A stretch of DNA of 17,547 nt from DATNPH01 sp036703315. Lineage in GTDB: Bacteria > Cyanobacteriota > Cyanobacteriia > Cyanobacteriales > Coleofasciculaceae. The position numbers and the translations under genes are program-made. Position 1 is the stretch's first letter; the number at the start of each line of letters is the position of its first letter. Under the pieces are notes generated by a model. It did not search any database. It was not told the origin of the DNA and saw only the letters and a list, made by a program, of their open reading frames with translations. The stretch is taken from contig DATNPH010000174.1 of the NCBI GenBank assembly GCA_036703315.1, forward strand, positions 1 to 17,547. The letters are read 5' to 3'. Shown piece by piece: positions 1 through 6,982 of this stretch.

Positions 1-373
1 ACATATCTGGCTGGTATGACTGGCATCAACCTTGAGAAAAATCGTTCAATACAGCGATGGATAAGACCAGTCAGAAACTTAACAGGCAACTAAAGTTGCA
101 ACTTGCTTTCTATCCGTCATCTAAAGATAGGCGGCTTTCAGCTATGTCAGTAGTAAGGTGGGCAGTTCAGCAATGCTATTGCTAGGTGCTGAGAAATCTT
201 GGACTCTGCCCACCCTACGGTCACTCTACCTTGATGGAAGAAAGGTTAGCGGTAAAGGTGAAATAGCGATCGCCTAACCAACAGGATCATTAATTCCAGG
301 GCGATGTTAGCTGATTTGTGCAAAATTGCCAAATATGGATGTCTCAATCTCCCAGATTCATCCGCAGGTGACT
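1..373. other. Non-coding left edge of the window
   Basis: No convincing gene is visible. Frame 1 on the plus strand stays open from the first base to a TAA at 91-93 (about 30 codons), so this could be the tail of a gene outside the window, but the peptide resembles nothing I know. The stretch also contains a HIP1 octamer at 266-273 and the palindromic repeat listed separately at 153-218. Confidence 0.4.
153..218. repeat. Imperfect palindromic interspersed repeat
   Basis: The outer arms GGTGGGCAG (157-165) and CTGCCCACC (206-214) are perfectly complementary. Beyond one mismatch the pairing continues (GTA at 153-155 with TAC at 216-218). Two nested inner pairs exist: TCAGCA (167-172) with TGCTGA (187-192), or alternatively AGCAAT (169-174) with ATTGCT (178-183). 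The GTAGGGTGGGCA-type sequence is, from memory, a frequent intergenic motif in cyanobacterial genomes. No flanking target duplication is obvious, so a mobile origin is only inferred. Confidence 0.55.
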
Positions 374-1375
374 CTATTGCTGAGGTGGTTTGGCTTCATC
401 AACTCCCTGGGTTTCCAAAGGCTGTGCCTGTGCCCCTTGTGCTTGCCCAAACTGTTCACCCACAAAAGTCAGAGAGTCAGCTAAATGCTCACGCCAGTAA
501 CGCCAACTGTGTTCGCCAGGAAACTCATGGACAACATTTGAAATTTTTAGCTGATTGAGAACTTGGCGAAACTGCCGATTTTGGGTGAGAGAGAAGTTAT
601 CTTGCTTACCTGCATCTAGATAAATCCGCAATCTTTCACGTTCAGCGGTACTTAGCTTTTTGACAAAGTTAATAGGACTATTGTTCGGTCCACTTTTATC
701 CTGGAAGTAACCGCTATGGCTGAAAAGGATAGAAAAATTATTCCGATTGTGCAACCCTACATTGATTGCCCCCCAACCGCCTGAAGAAAGTCCTCCTATA
801 GCCCAGAAATTGGGCGTGGGAAGAGTGCGGTAGCGCGATTGAATAACTTTCACCAATTCATCACCAACAGCAGTAACAACCTTGCCGTTGGGCCCGTCAA
901 TATATTGGGGATCCCAATAGCGACTGGTGCCACGCTTGTCATTGCCATCTGGTGTAATGATGATACTCGGTGGCAGCTTCCCCTCGGCATACAGTTTCTG
1001 GAGAGTCGCTACGGCTGCGCCCTTTTCATTTTCAAACCAGCTGGTTGGAGTGCCATGTCCTCCGTGGAGGAGAAAGACAACAGGATATTGCTGCGTGGGA
1101 GAGGACTCATAGCCAGGAGGGAGAACGACTCCATAGGTGCGACTTTTCCCCATCGTTCGGCTGTTATAGGTTTCAATCTTGTAGGTTAAGGGGGCGTCAG
1201 TTGGCTGCGGCACATTCAACTGAGTATCACTAGGTGGTGACGTACTCGGTTGTATAACAGGCGTCGGTGCGTCACTTGTCTGTTGCGCATTAGTGCTTAC
1301 AATTTTACTGCAAGCCCAACCCGTTATAGCCAAACCGAATGCGGCTCCAATTATTCCAGCTTGTTTATACTTCAT
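374..1375 (-). CDS. Secreted esterase-like alpha/beta hydrolase (esterase D / FrmB-type), probable lipoprotein
   Basis: A 333-residue putative carboxylesterase of the esterase D superfamily (PF00756), probably acting outside the cytoplasmic membrane. Residues 1-21 form a short positively charged and hydrophobic leader ending at Cys22; the preceding Gly-Trp-Ala is a poor lipobox, so lipidation is possible but not certain. A Thr/Pro/Ser-rich linker spans about 33-62. The hydrolase domain begins near 64: an oxyanion-type HGG lies at 104-106, the nucleophile elbow GLSSGG at 195-200 puts Ser197 as nucleophile, Asp254 sits in a LDAGKQD segment, and His289 in the GEHSW segment completes a plausible triad. 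The C-terminal 25 residues are Gln/Pro-rich and probably disordered. No good Shine-Dalgarno precedes the ATG. A terminator lies between it and the upstream GST gene, so it is probably transcribed alone. The substrate cannot be told from sequence. Confidence 0.85.
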   Translation of the reverse strand: MKYKQAGIIGAAFGLAITGWACSKIVSTNAQQTSDAPTPVIQPSTSPPSDTQLNVPQPTDAPLTYKIETYNSRTMGKSRTYGVVLPPGYESSPTQQYPVVFLLHGGHGTPTSWFENEKGAAVATLQKLYAEGKLPPSIIITPDGNDKRGTSRYWDPQYIDGPNGKVVTAVGDELVKVIQSRYRTLPTPNFWAIGGLSSGGWGAINVGLHNRNNFSILFSHSGYFQDKSGPNNSPINFVKKLSTAERERLRIYLDAGKQDNFSLTQNRQFRQVLNQLKISNVVHEFPGEHSWRYWREHLADSLTFVGEQFGQAQGAQAQPLETQGVDEAKPPQQ

Positions 1376-1450
1376 TGTTGCTTTTTTCTAGTTAGAACAG
1401 AACTTCAACCTGACTTGCGTCCTAATCGTTCCTACGTTGGTCGCCTTAAT

Positions 1451-1482
1451 AAAATTAGCGACCCGTCAATTGGGTCGCTAAT
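1451..1482 (-). terminator. Rho-independent terminator downstream of the GST gene
   Basis: A perfect 10-bp stem, TTAGCGACCC (1455-1464) with GGGTCGCTAA (1472-1481), encloses a 7-nt loop. Read on the minus strand the stem is followed directly by TTTTATTA. It lies about 40 bases after the GST stop codon and upstream of the esterase, so it should separate the two units. Confidence 0.8.
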
Positions 1483-1521
1483 ATCAGTGGATTAGTTTAG
1501 CGTTTTTAGCAACAATTGCAC

Positions 1522-2313
1522 CTAATCAATTTCAATTGAGGTCGGTGCCGAACCGTTTCCCACGGTAGATGTTGTTGGCTTGCGGTAATCAGCATAGAGG
1601 CGATCGCGCCAGTCGAAAAACGCCTCATAAAGGCTAGTATCAGCGAAGCCAGGAATTCCTTTCCCTTTGAGTTCATTCGGTATCTCCAGGTAGGGACCAG
1701 CAGGAAACTTCAACAGCATACTTAAGCCAGCTACCGCAAAATCAGCCAAGTAAGGCTGATCACCGATTAGGTAAGGACTATCCAATAACAGCAAACTCAG
1801 GGCTTCTAGATCCTGTTTGAGAGAGTCTTTTGCATCTTTTATCGCATCTGCGCCATAACCGACACCTGTACCCAGAAGTTCAAGCAATTCTGAGGGGACG
1901 GCACCAACTACTGTTTTGAGGATATCAGGCGTTGTATTGGGCAAGATGGATGTGCGGAAGCTTTGATTTTGGCTCACTGCTCCATATAGCACCTTGCGGC
2001 TTAAAACACCAATGGAGCGATCCGCCCACTCTTCCATCAGCAGGCAAAGCCCTCGTTTTTTGGGGTCGGAGGGGATTAGTGGTTTGTCTGGATACTGGCG
2101 ATCCAAATACATAGCGATCGCTGTGGAATCGCTTATCACGGTAGTCCCATCTTTCAACACGGGCACCTGCCGTTGACCTGACAGTCGAAAGAGATCTAGC
2201 TGTCCTACTCCTGGTGTTACTTCAATCTTGCGATAAGCCAACCCTTTGTAATCCAGGATGAGCCGCACTTTTTCCGAGTACTGCGACATTTCAAATTGGT
2301 ACAACTCCAGCAT
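1522..2313 (-). CDS. Glutathione S-transferase family protein
   Basis: A 263-residue cytoplasmic GST-fold protein that probably conjugates or reduces electrophiles with glutathione. Residues 1-75 form the thioredoxin-like domain: the S-Q-Y-S segment at 10-13 holds the candidate catalytic residue, QVPVL with the cis-Pro at 51 contacts the glutathione backbone, and SDST at 61-64 matches the gamma-glutamyl-binding Asp/Glu-Ser. Residues about 90-245 form the all-helical C-terminal domain, including the LIGDQPYLADF segment (182-192) typical of the family. The protein is longer than the usual 200-220 residues because of an insert near 120-165 and a Ser/Thr-rich tail. The start was chosen at 2313 because GAGGAGA (2320-2326) sits six bases upstream; an in-frame ATG at 2349 would add 12 residues that do not belong to the fold. 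The substrate is unknown. Confidence 0.88.
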   Translation of the reverse strand: MLELYQFEMSQYSEKVRLILDYKGLAYRKIEVTPGVGQLDLFRLSGQRQVPVLKDGTTVISDSTAIAMYLDRQYPDKPLIPSDPKKRGLCLLMEEWADRSIGVLSRKVLYGAVSQNQSFRTSILPNTTPDILKTVVGAVPSELLELLGTGVGYGADAIKDAKDSLKQDLEALSLLLLDSPYLIGDQPYLADFAVAGLSMLLKFPAGPYLEIPNELKGKGIPGFADTSLYEAFFDWRDRLYADYRKPTTSTVGNGSAPTSIEID

Positions 2314-2633
2314 TTTGTCTCTCCTCACTGTTTGTAGCAACATTGTCAATCTAACGCTTCCAGGTGACTTTCTGCTACTTGGGGAATTGAGTTATTTATC
2401 TAATTTGCCTTTTCCTGAAGAAGTTATTTAGGGTAGTAAACTGATACCTCTTATTTCAATATAAGAATCAAGATAAATAAAAATCAAACAACTTTTTATA
2501 CTTAACAGTTTATTTTTAGAATTTCCCTTAAATGACGACCTGATAAAAGTGAATTAATAGTCTTATTTTCAGATTCTTTTAGGAAAGTATAAATTCACAA
2601 CTTTTAATTGCACAACCTGTAATTATAAAAATT
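2314..2633. other. AT-rich intergenic region upstream of the GST gene
   Basis: Very AT-rich and without a believable reading frame on either strand. It must hold the GST promoter on the minus strand, but I could not find a -35/-10 pair good enough to name. The only clear element is the GST ribosome-binding site at 2320-2326. Confidence 0.5.
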
Positions 2634-2654
2634 CCCCCATGCCAGCATGGGGGA
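2633..2654 (-). terminator. Strong rho-independent terminator after the GlsB pair
   Basis: CCCCCATGC (2634-2642) pairs perfectly with GCATGGGGG (2645-2653), extended by one A:T pair. On the minus strand the hairpin runs into AATTTTTAT. It sits about 45 bases behind the stop codon at 2697 and ends the tandem membrane-protein unit. Confidence 0.85.
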
Positions 2655-2696
2655 TCAGTGCTAAACGCTCAATGAAATACACATTACTAAAGAGAG

Positions 2697-2972
2697 TTAT
2701 GCAGCTCGTCTGGTCAGTAAGCCCCAGATGAAGATGATAATTATGGCACCAAGTACCGCAAAGAGAATGCTGGGTATACTCAAGGCACCTGCTGCTGCAC
2801 CACCGCCTGTCCCCAAGATTTGAAGCCCCAGCCAACCTCCGAGCATAGCGCCTAAGATTCCTAACCCAATCGTTGCTAAAATCCCGCCACCTTGATGACC
2901 CGGATAGATAGCTTTCGCGATCGCGCCGGCAATCAGACCTAAGACAATCCAAGCGATGATATTACCACCCAT
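2697..2972 (-). CDS. GlsB/YeaQ/YmgE family small membrane protein (copy 1)
   Basis: A 91-residue, very hydrophobic protein of the transglycosylase-associated family (PF04226). Three membrane segments are predicted at roughly 4-22, 28-52 and 62-86, the last followed by a short basic tail (TRRAA). The family signature is clear: a small-residue-rich first helix, then YPG-x-QGGG, then TIGLGILGA and a Gly-rich stretch. Members are known as stress-associated membrane proteins, but no biochemical activity is established. The ATG is preceded by AGGGAGA at a good distance. It lies 80 bases behind a near-identical paralogue on the same strand with no terminator between them, so the two are likely cotranscribed and end at the hairpin at 2633-2654. 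Its DNA carries a HIP1 octamer (2917-2924) that the paralogue lacks by one base. Confidence 0.9.
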   Translation of the reverse strand: MGGNIIAWIVLGLIAGAIAKAIYPGHQGGGILATIGLGILGAMLGGWLGLQILGTGGGAAAGALSIPSILFAVLGAIIIIFIWGLLTRRAA

Positions 2973-3052
2973 GTGATTTTCTCCCTAGTTGGTTAAATTT
3001 TGTTTTTGTTAATTATGTTGTACAGCGGAGTTTCTGAAGTTTCTGAAGCGAT

Positions 3053-3328
3053 TTAGTAAGCTCTACGGGTAAGTAAGCCCCAGATGAAGATACAAATCAT
3101 TGCACCGATCACGGCGAAGATAACACCTGGCAAAGTAATTGCACCTACCGAGGCAGCTGAGGCTCCCGCACCGGGAAGCAAGAGCTGTCCGAGATAACCA
3201 CCAACCAACGCACCCAAAATTCCTAATCCAATCGTTGCGAAAATACCACCGCCTTGTGAACCTGGATAGATAGCTTTCGCAATCGCGCCAGCAATCAGAC
3301 CTAACACAATCCAAGCAATAATACCCAT
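3053..3328 (-). CDS. GlsB/YeaQ/YmgE family small membrane protein (copy 2)
   Basis: A 91-residue paralogue of the next gene downstream, with the same three membrane segments and the YPG-x-QGGG and TIGLGILGA signatures. The first half is almost identical to copy 1 (differences mainly a one-residue deletion near the start, His/Ser after YPG, Leu/Phe after GGGI). The middle loop, about 50-65, has diverged: this copy is Ala/Ser-rich where copy 1 is Gly/Ala-rich. The last helix and the LLTRRA tail are again conserved. A GGGAG ribosome-binding site precedes the ATG. This is a recent-looking tandem duplication. The likely role is an inner-membrane stress protein; nothing in the sequence tells whether the copies have different jobs. 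Confidence 0.9.
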   Translation of the reverse strand: MGIIAWIVLGLIAGAIAKAIYPGSQGGGIFATIGLGILGALVGGYLGQLLLPGAGASAASVGAITLPGVIFAVIGAMICIFIWGLLTRRAY

Positions 3329-3678
3329 CTGTTTTTCTCCCTTTTTCTTCCAGCGTTTTTCTGTCTCTTTATGTTCTTAGAATATCAACTTGAACAGGAA
3401 GGTCACTCTATCAGAGGGCAGAACCAAGGGGTAGAGAACTTTTAAGTAATTTTTAGGTCTTTTCTAACCAAAGACGCAGAGTTTTAACCACGCTTTAGAC
3501 TTTACAAGTATTTTTTTAATATCTTGATTATTGGCGGCAATAAGGGGTTAATGAGAAAAAATTGTTCTCTTTCCTAAGAGTAAGGGTACATGAAGCCGTA
3601 GTCCAATCCTTGCTTGTTGAGAATGAAGTACATCTTCAAGTCATCAGCCCTACCTTTGGCAACCCTATGTTGTTGCAT
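3329..3678. other. Intergenic region upstream of the GlsB pair
   Basis: No believable gene. It should contain the promoter of the tandem membrane-protein unit on the minus strand, but no box pair is convincing. A weak dyad GAGAA (3553-3557) / TTCTC (3565-3569) is present. A 66-codon frame covers 3574-3774 on the minus strand but runs through a hairpin and into the neighbouring gene, and I do not accept it. Confidence 0.4.
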
Positions 3679-3703
3679 TTCATCCCGCTCTGAGCAGGAT
3701 GAA
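3679..3703 (-). terminator. Hairpin just downstream of the MBL-fold gene
   Basis: TTCATCC (3679-3685) pairs with GGATGAA (3697-3703), and inside one mismatch GCTC (3687-3690) pairs with GAGC (3692-3695). It begins 18 bases after the stop at 3722. No T-run follows on the minus strand, so it may stabilise the 3' end or terminate weakly. Confidence 0.45.
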
Positions 3704-3721
3704 CTACTTGATTCGTGTAAT

Positions 3722-4495
3722 CTACGAGACTTGATGCAACGCCAGTTCGATGGGTTCTCCAGGTTGAGGGTCAATTACCTGAGTGGGTAGGTTGTGCTGT
3801 GCTAGTTGCGATCGCAATTCCTCTACACTGCCAAGGGTGCGTAGCACAGAATTAATCAATCCTCCATAAGTCACATCCCCACCTGTTGCTGTTGAGAGGA
3901 ACACTTGGGGTTTTACCCATTGCGCTAGCTGTTTAGCTGTGGCGTTTCCCTTGATGATTGCTCCTAGTAATGGCAGTTCCAGATTAACGACTGGACTAAT
4001 CACCACATCCACGGGAGCATAATCTTTAATTTCTGGCGGGGGAAAACCGTGAGGTTCATAGTAGAGAGTTGTACCGCTATCTAATTGTTTGAGAAGATAG
4101 GCATTTTCTATCTGTAGCGGTCCAATGGGCGCTCCTCGTAAAGCTCGGATTTCGATGCGATTAGCTAGGGTGAAGGTTTGACCAGGGGTGAGCGTTGTTA
4201 CTTGCGTATAACCCAGCTGTTCTACCACTTTAGCTGCACTGACCGAACCCACTACTGGAATTGTCTTGTCTAGTTTTTCCAGCGTTGGTTTATGGGCGTG
4301 GTCTTCTAATCCTTGAGATATCAGGATTAGGTCAATACGATCAGGCAGGGAGTCAAGGGGTTGAGTGCGATCACCTTTGAACAGCCAGGGAAGATTTCCA
4401 AAGATTAAGGAACTCACTAGCCAAGGGTCAATTAGTATCCGTTTTTGTCCTAGTTCGAGTAGCCAGCTATTTGCGCCGAAATAGGTTAGTCGCAT
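3722..4495 (-). CDS. MBL-fold hydrolase-like protein (UlaG/Lactamase_B_3 type) with degenerate metal motif
   Basis: A 257-residue protein with the start and layout of the UlaG-like branch of the metallo-beta-lactamase fold (PF13483): a first strand MRLTYFGANSWLL, then ILIDPWL at 20-26, then a beta strand LILIS at 56-60. Where the family has HxHxDH, this protein has Q61-G-L63-E-D65-H66-A-H68, so the first two His ligands are replaced by Gln and Leu while Asp65, His66 and His68 remain. A later His149 (YEPHG) could be a further ligand. Either metal binding is reduced to one site or the protein is not a hydrolase. The fold appears complete, with no frameshift. No Shine-Dalgarno is visible before the ATG. 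It seems monocistronic: hairpins lie on both sides. The substrate is unknown. Confidence 0.75.
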   Translation of the reverse strand: MRLTYFGANSWLLELGQKRILIDPWLVSSLIFGNLPWLFKGDRTQPLDSLPDRIDLILISQGLEDHAHKPTLEKLDKTIPVVGSVSAAKVVEQLGYTQVTTLTPGQTFTLANRIEIRALRGAPIGPLQIENAYLLKQLDSGTTLYYEPHGFPPPEIKDYAPVDVVISPVVNLELPLLGAIIKGNATAKQLAQWVKPQVFLSTATGGDVTYGGLINSVLRTLGSVEELRSQLAQHNLPTQVIDPQPGEPIELALHQVS

Positions 4496-4585
4496 AGGAG
4501 TGAGAAAATAGATGTTATTTTTAACAATTGTAAAATTTCTTAAAGCAGCTACTCTGGGTTGAACTTATTGTTTCTCTCAATAGAA

Positions 4586-4619
4586 GTCTTCCCGATCACT
4601 AAAAGACTATCGGGAAGAC
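4586..4619 (-). terminator. Terminator-like hairpin at the end of the SDR-AKR operon
   Basis: GTCTTCCCGAT (4586-4596) pairs perfectly over 11 bp with ATCGGGAAGAC (4609-4619), leaving a 12-nt loop. It starts 17 bases behind the aldo/keto reductase stop codon. The sequence after the stem on the minus strand is only mildly T-rich (TTCTATTG), so termination strength is uncertain. Confidence 0.6.
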
Positions 4620-4635
4620 CTCCCAGCTTAAGGCA

Positions 4636-5664
4636 CTAGGAATCCAGAGCGGCTTTGACTTTCGCATCCCATCCCAATGGCTGCATCCATCCGGGATAGA
4701 GTGACTGGGGAGCAGTCAGTTCATCCAGTTGTTCCACCTCCTGCACAGATAGCTTGAGATTAACAGCACCAAGATTGTCTTCAAGCTGGTGCATTTTGTT
4801 AGCACCAATGATGACAGAGGAAATGAACCGTTTGGTGAGAATCCAAGCGATCGCGACTTGAGCAGGAGATGCCCCATGGTTGTGAGCAATCTGTTTGAGC
4901 ACGTCCACCACGTCATAGCCCTTTTCAACATCAATGGGTGGAAGGTTGAATTTATTAAGACGAGCATTTTCAGGTTCAGGTGTTTCTCGCGTGTACTTAC
5001 CACTGAGGAAACCACCAGCAAGCGGACTCCATACCAATATGCCAATCCCTCTGTCTTCAACAAAAGGAACAATTTCATGCTCGATATCGCGCCCCAAGAG
5101 CGAGTAATACATCTGCGCCCCTACAAAGCGAGTATAGTCATGACGTTCCTGAATCCCTAGCATTCGGGCAGCTTTCCAGGCAGGGAAATTGGAGAATCCT
5201 ATGTAGCGCACCAGTCCGCGCCGAACCAAATCATCCAAAGCACGTACTGTTTCCTCTACTGGCGTAAGGGGGTCAGGAATGTGGATTTGGTAGAGGTCAA
5301 TGTAGTCAGTGCCCAGTCGCTTCAGGCTACTCTCTGCTGAAGCAATGATGTGTCTGTAGGAAAGCCCCGTATCCGTGATTGCCTCACCCAAACGAAACCC
5401 AACTTTGGTCGCAATCACAACCTCCTGACGTCGAGTTCCTAACGCCTTTCCCAGGATGATTTCAGACTCTCCGCCTGTATAGGCATCTGCTGTATCAAAT
5501 AGGTTGATGCCTGCATCCAGGACACGACCTACCATTTGCTCAGCTACCGTCTGGTCGATACTGTTCGTAACCCCTGGAACCAGTTGACCAGTTCCAAAGG
5601 TCATTGCTCCGAAAGCAAGACGCGAGACGACTAAACCTGTATTTCCAAGAGTTGTGTACTGCAT
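4636..5664 (-). CDS. Aldo/keto reductase
   Basis: A 342-residue NADPH-dependent oxidoreductase of the aldo/keto reductase superfamily (PF00248), expected to reduce aldehydes or ketones in the cytoplasm. The catalytic tetrad is intact: Asp57 (LFDTAD), Tyr62 (AYTGGESE), Lys87 (ATKVG) and His128 (YQIHIPD). The order beginning with YTTLGNTGLVVSRLAFGAM and the SNFPAWKAARM segment fit the large bacterial YghZ/IolS-like group. The cofactor-binding end near VIIGANKMHQLEDN (about 287-300) is also present. An AAGGAT ribosome-binding site precedes the ATG. It is the last gene of a four-gene minus-strand unit, 26 bases behind the NTF2-like gene, and is followed by a hairpin. The context suggests carbonyl detoxification under AraC-type control; the substrate is not predictable. 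Confidence 0.92.
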   Translation of the reverse strand: MQYTTLGNTGLVVSRLAFGAMTFGTGQLVPGVTNSIDQTVAEQMVGRVLDAGINLFDTADAYTGGESEIILGKALGTRRQEVVIATKVGFRLGEAITDTGLSYRHIIASAESSLKRLGTDYIDLYQIHIPDPLTPVEETVRALDDLVRRGLVRYIGFSNFPAWKAARMLGIQERHDYTRFVGAQMYYSLLGRDIEHEIVPFVEDRGIGILVWSPLAGGFLSGKYTRETPEPENARLNKFNLPPIDVEKGYDVVDVLKQIAHNHGASPAQVAIAWILTKRFISSVIIGANKMHQLEDNLGAVNLKLSVQEVEQLDELTAPQSLYPGWMQPLGWDAKVKAALDS

Positions 5665-5690
5665 AAAGAAATATCCTTCTTAATCAATCA

Positions 5691-6227
5691 TTAGTTGAGT
5701 CGGTCTGGAATTGGTTTGAGTGCATAGACCTGCCAAAAGAAAGCATCTGCTGTATGTTGATCACTTGGAAAATTGGTCGCTTCCGCAATCCGACCCTCCT
5801 TAATCCGGAACAGCAACGCCCACAGTTGGTCAATATTGTCTCGCTCCAAGTTGCTCCACCCTCGATGGACATCAACCACATAGGAATCATTGCCGCCTAA
5901 GAACAAAACTTCAGCCCGAAACTTCGCCTTCCCCAACTGTTGAAAGAAGGCAAGAACCTCATCTACTCCTCGCTTTGCACCAGAGAGAGGATGATGTCCT
6001 GGTATCCGCCAAACAATGTCTGGAGCAAAAATTTCACGGACAGTAGCAATATCTCCTTTACCGTATGCGTCATAGTAACGCTTGATAATTGCAACATTTG
6101 GATGCTCAGGCACGTTGGTTGCTGCTTGTGCTTCCTGTCCTGCTAAGTTTTGACTGCCCAAAAGAAACGAAAAACTTGCAAGTGCACTCAAATTCAAGAA
6201 GTCTTTTCGAGTTTGTCGATTAAGCAT
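5691..6227 (-). CDS. Exported NTF2-like / SnoaL-like protein
   Basis: A 178-residue protein with an N-terminal export signal and one SnoaL-like (NTF2 fold, PF12680-type) domain. Residues 1-37 hold a charged start with TRKDFL at 6-11, a hydrophobic core (LNLSALASFSFLLG) and an Ala-rich end (AQAA) that looks like a signal peptidase site. TRKDFL resembles a twin-arginine motif with Lys in the second position. The cone-shaped domain runs from about 45 to 160, with the usual pattern: IKRYYDAYGKGD, then a region ending in a WRIPG strand, then a central GxDEVLAFFQ helix, then LFRIKEGRIAEATNF. Such domains bind small hydrophobic ligands or act as isomerases, cyclases or dehydratases; which applies here is unknown. 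It sits 25 bases after the channel gene and 26 before the aldo/keto reductase, so all are likely cotranscribed. Confidence 0.82.
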   Translation of the reverse strand: MLNRQTRKDFLNLSALASFSFLLGSQNLAGQEAQAATNVPEHPNVAIIKRYYDAYGKGDIATVREIFAPDIVWRIPGHHPLSGAKRGVDEVLAFFQQLGKAKFRAEVLFLGGNDSYVVDVHRGWSNLERDNIDQLWALLFRIKEGRIAEATNFPSDQHTADAFFWQVYALKPIPDRLN

Positions 6228-6252
6228 TTTTCTTTATCTAATTTGCTGCTAT

Positions 6253-6933
6253 CTATGTTGATTCAGCATCATCCCGACTCATCGGTTGCGTGGGTAAGGA
6301 GGTTAGGTATCTATCTTCACGCGGTGGTCGAATGTACAGCACTGGGATGAGCGTGTATAAAATCAGGCTTATAGGGATGCTTACAAAAGAGAGGCAGATG
6401 GCAAACAAATAAGCAAACGGCACAAGCAGAAAAATTCGCTCAACCTTGTGGATAATCCGTATGTCCATGTTCATATCAACTAGCCGATGCCCATACGTGA
6501 TATACCGCCAGTGAACATAACGAACCAGTCCAGCGGCGATTAGGTTGAACCCGTAGATAGCGATCGCCACCCGATTGTGTAAATTAGCTCCTAGCAACGC
6601 TGCTGAGAAGGGAATAAAGGCAATGCACACTAGAAATAGCAGATTGAGCCAGATGTGGATTCGGTCAGACCGACGAATGTAGTGAAATTCCATATGGTGA
6701 CCGAACCAAAAAATTCCCAAGATCGCAAAGCTGATGATATACGAGAACAACTTGGGCCATAGTGCCAGCAGCTTAGTAATTAGTTCAGCTTCTGATAGAG
6801 CTTCCGGTGCCTTAATATCCAAGACCAGCAGAGTGAGTACGATCGCAAACACACCATCTGCCAGCGTCATGATCCGCATGCTACTCAAACCGTAGCCCGT
6901 TGCTTGGATATCAGAATCATTGTTGGGATTCAC
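6253..6933 (-). CDS. TMEM175-family (DUF1211) membrane protein, putative potassium channel
   Basis: A 226-residue integral membrane protein with about six hydrophobic segments (roughly 27-41, 62-79, 95-115, 122-142, 168-185, 187-201). Residues 20-40 match the first helix of prokaryotic TMEM175 channels (R-x3-FSD-x-VFAI-x-TLLVL), but the hallmark Phe-Ser-Asp is Leu24-Ala25-Asp26 here. Characterised relatives conduct potassium as oligomers. Loss of Phe and Ser could change gating or selectivity; this is inference. The start was set at GTG 6933 because AAGGAG (6944-6949) lies ten bases upstream. A further GTG at 7002 would add 23 residues, overlap the preceding SDR gene and has no clear ribosome-binding site. 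It is the second gene of the four-gene operon, 49 bases after the SDR and 25 before the NTF2-like gene. Confidence 0.8.
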   Translation of the reverse strand: MNPNNDSDIQATGYGLSSMRIMTLADGVFAIVLTLLVLDIKAPEALSEAELITKLLALWPKLFSYIISFAILGIFWFGHHMEFHYIRRSDRIHIWLNLLFLVCIAFIPFSAALLGANLHNRVAIAIYGFNLIAAGLVRYVHWRYITYGHRLVDMNMDIRIIHKVERIFLLVPFAYLFAICLSFVSIPISLILYTLIPVLYIRPPREDRYLTSLPTQPMSRDDAEST

Positions 6934-6943
6934 TTGTAGAATT

Positions 6944-6949
6944 CTCCTT
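6944..6949 (-). promoter_or_regulatory. Ribosome-binding site that sets the TMEM175-type start
   Basis: On the minus strand the sequence reads AAGGAG ten bases before the GTG at 6933. It favours this start over the earlier GTG at 7002, which lies inside the end of the SDR gene. Confidence 0.6.
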
Positions 6950-6982
6950 CTACTTCTGTATTGAGGCAGGGTTGTTGAAAAT

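Noticed and set aside
304..558. An 84-codon plus-strand frame at the left edge
   Set aside because: Mostly antisense to the esterase gene, no domain or motif, no ribosome-binding site.
3574..3774. A 66-codon minus-strand frame after the MBL-fold gene
   Set aside because: It starts inside the MBL-fold gene in another frame, runs through a hairpin, and its peptide matches no family I know. A shorter ATG at 3681 with GGGATG before it is possible but unsupported.
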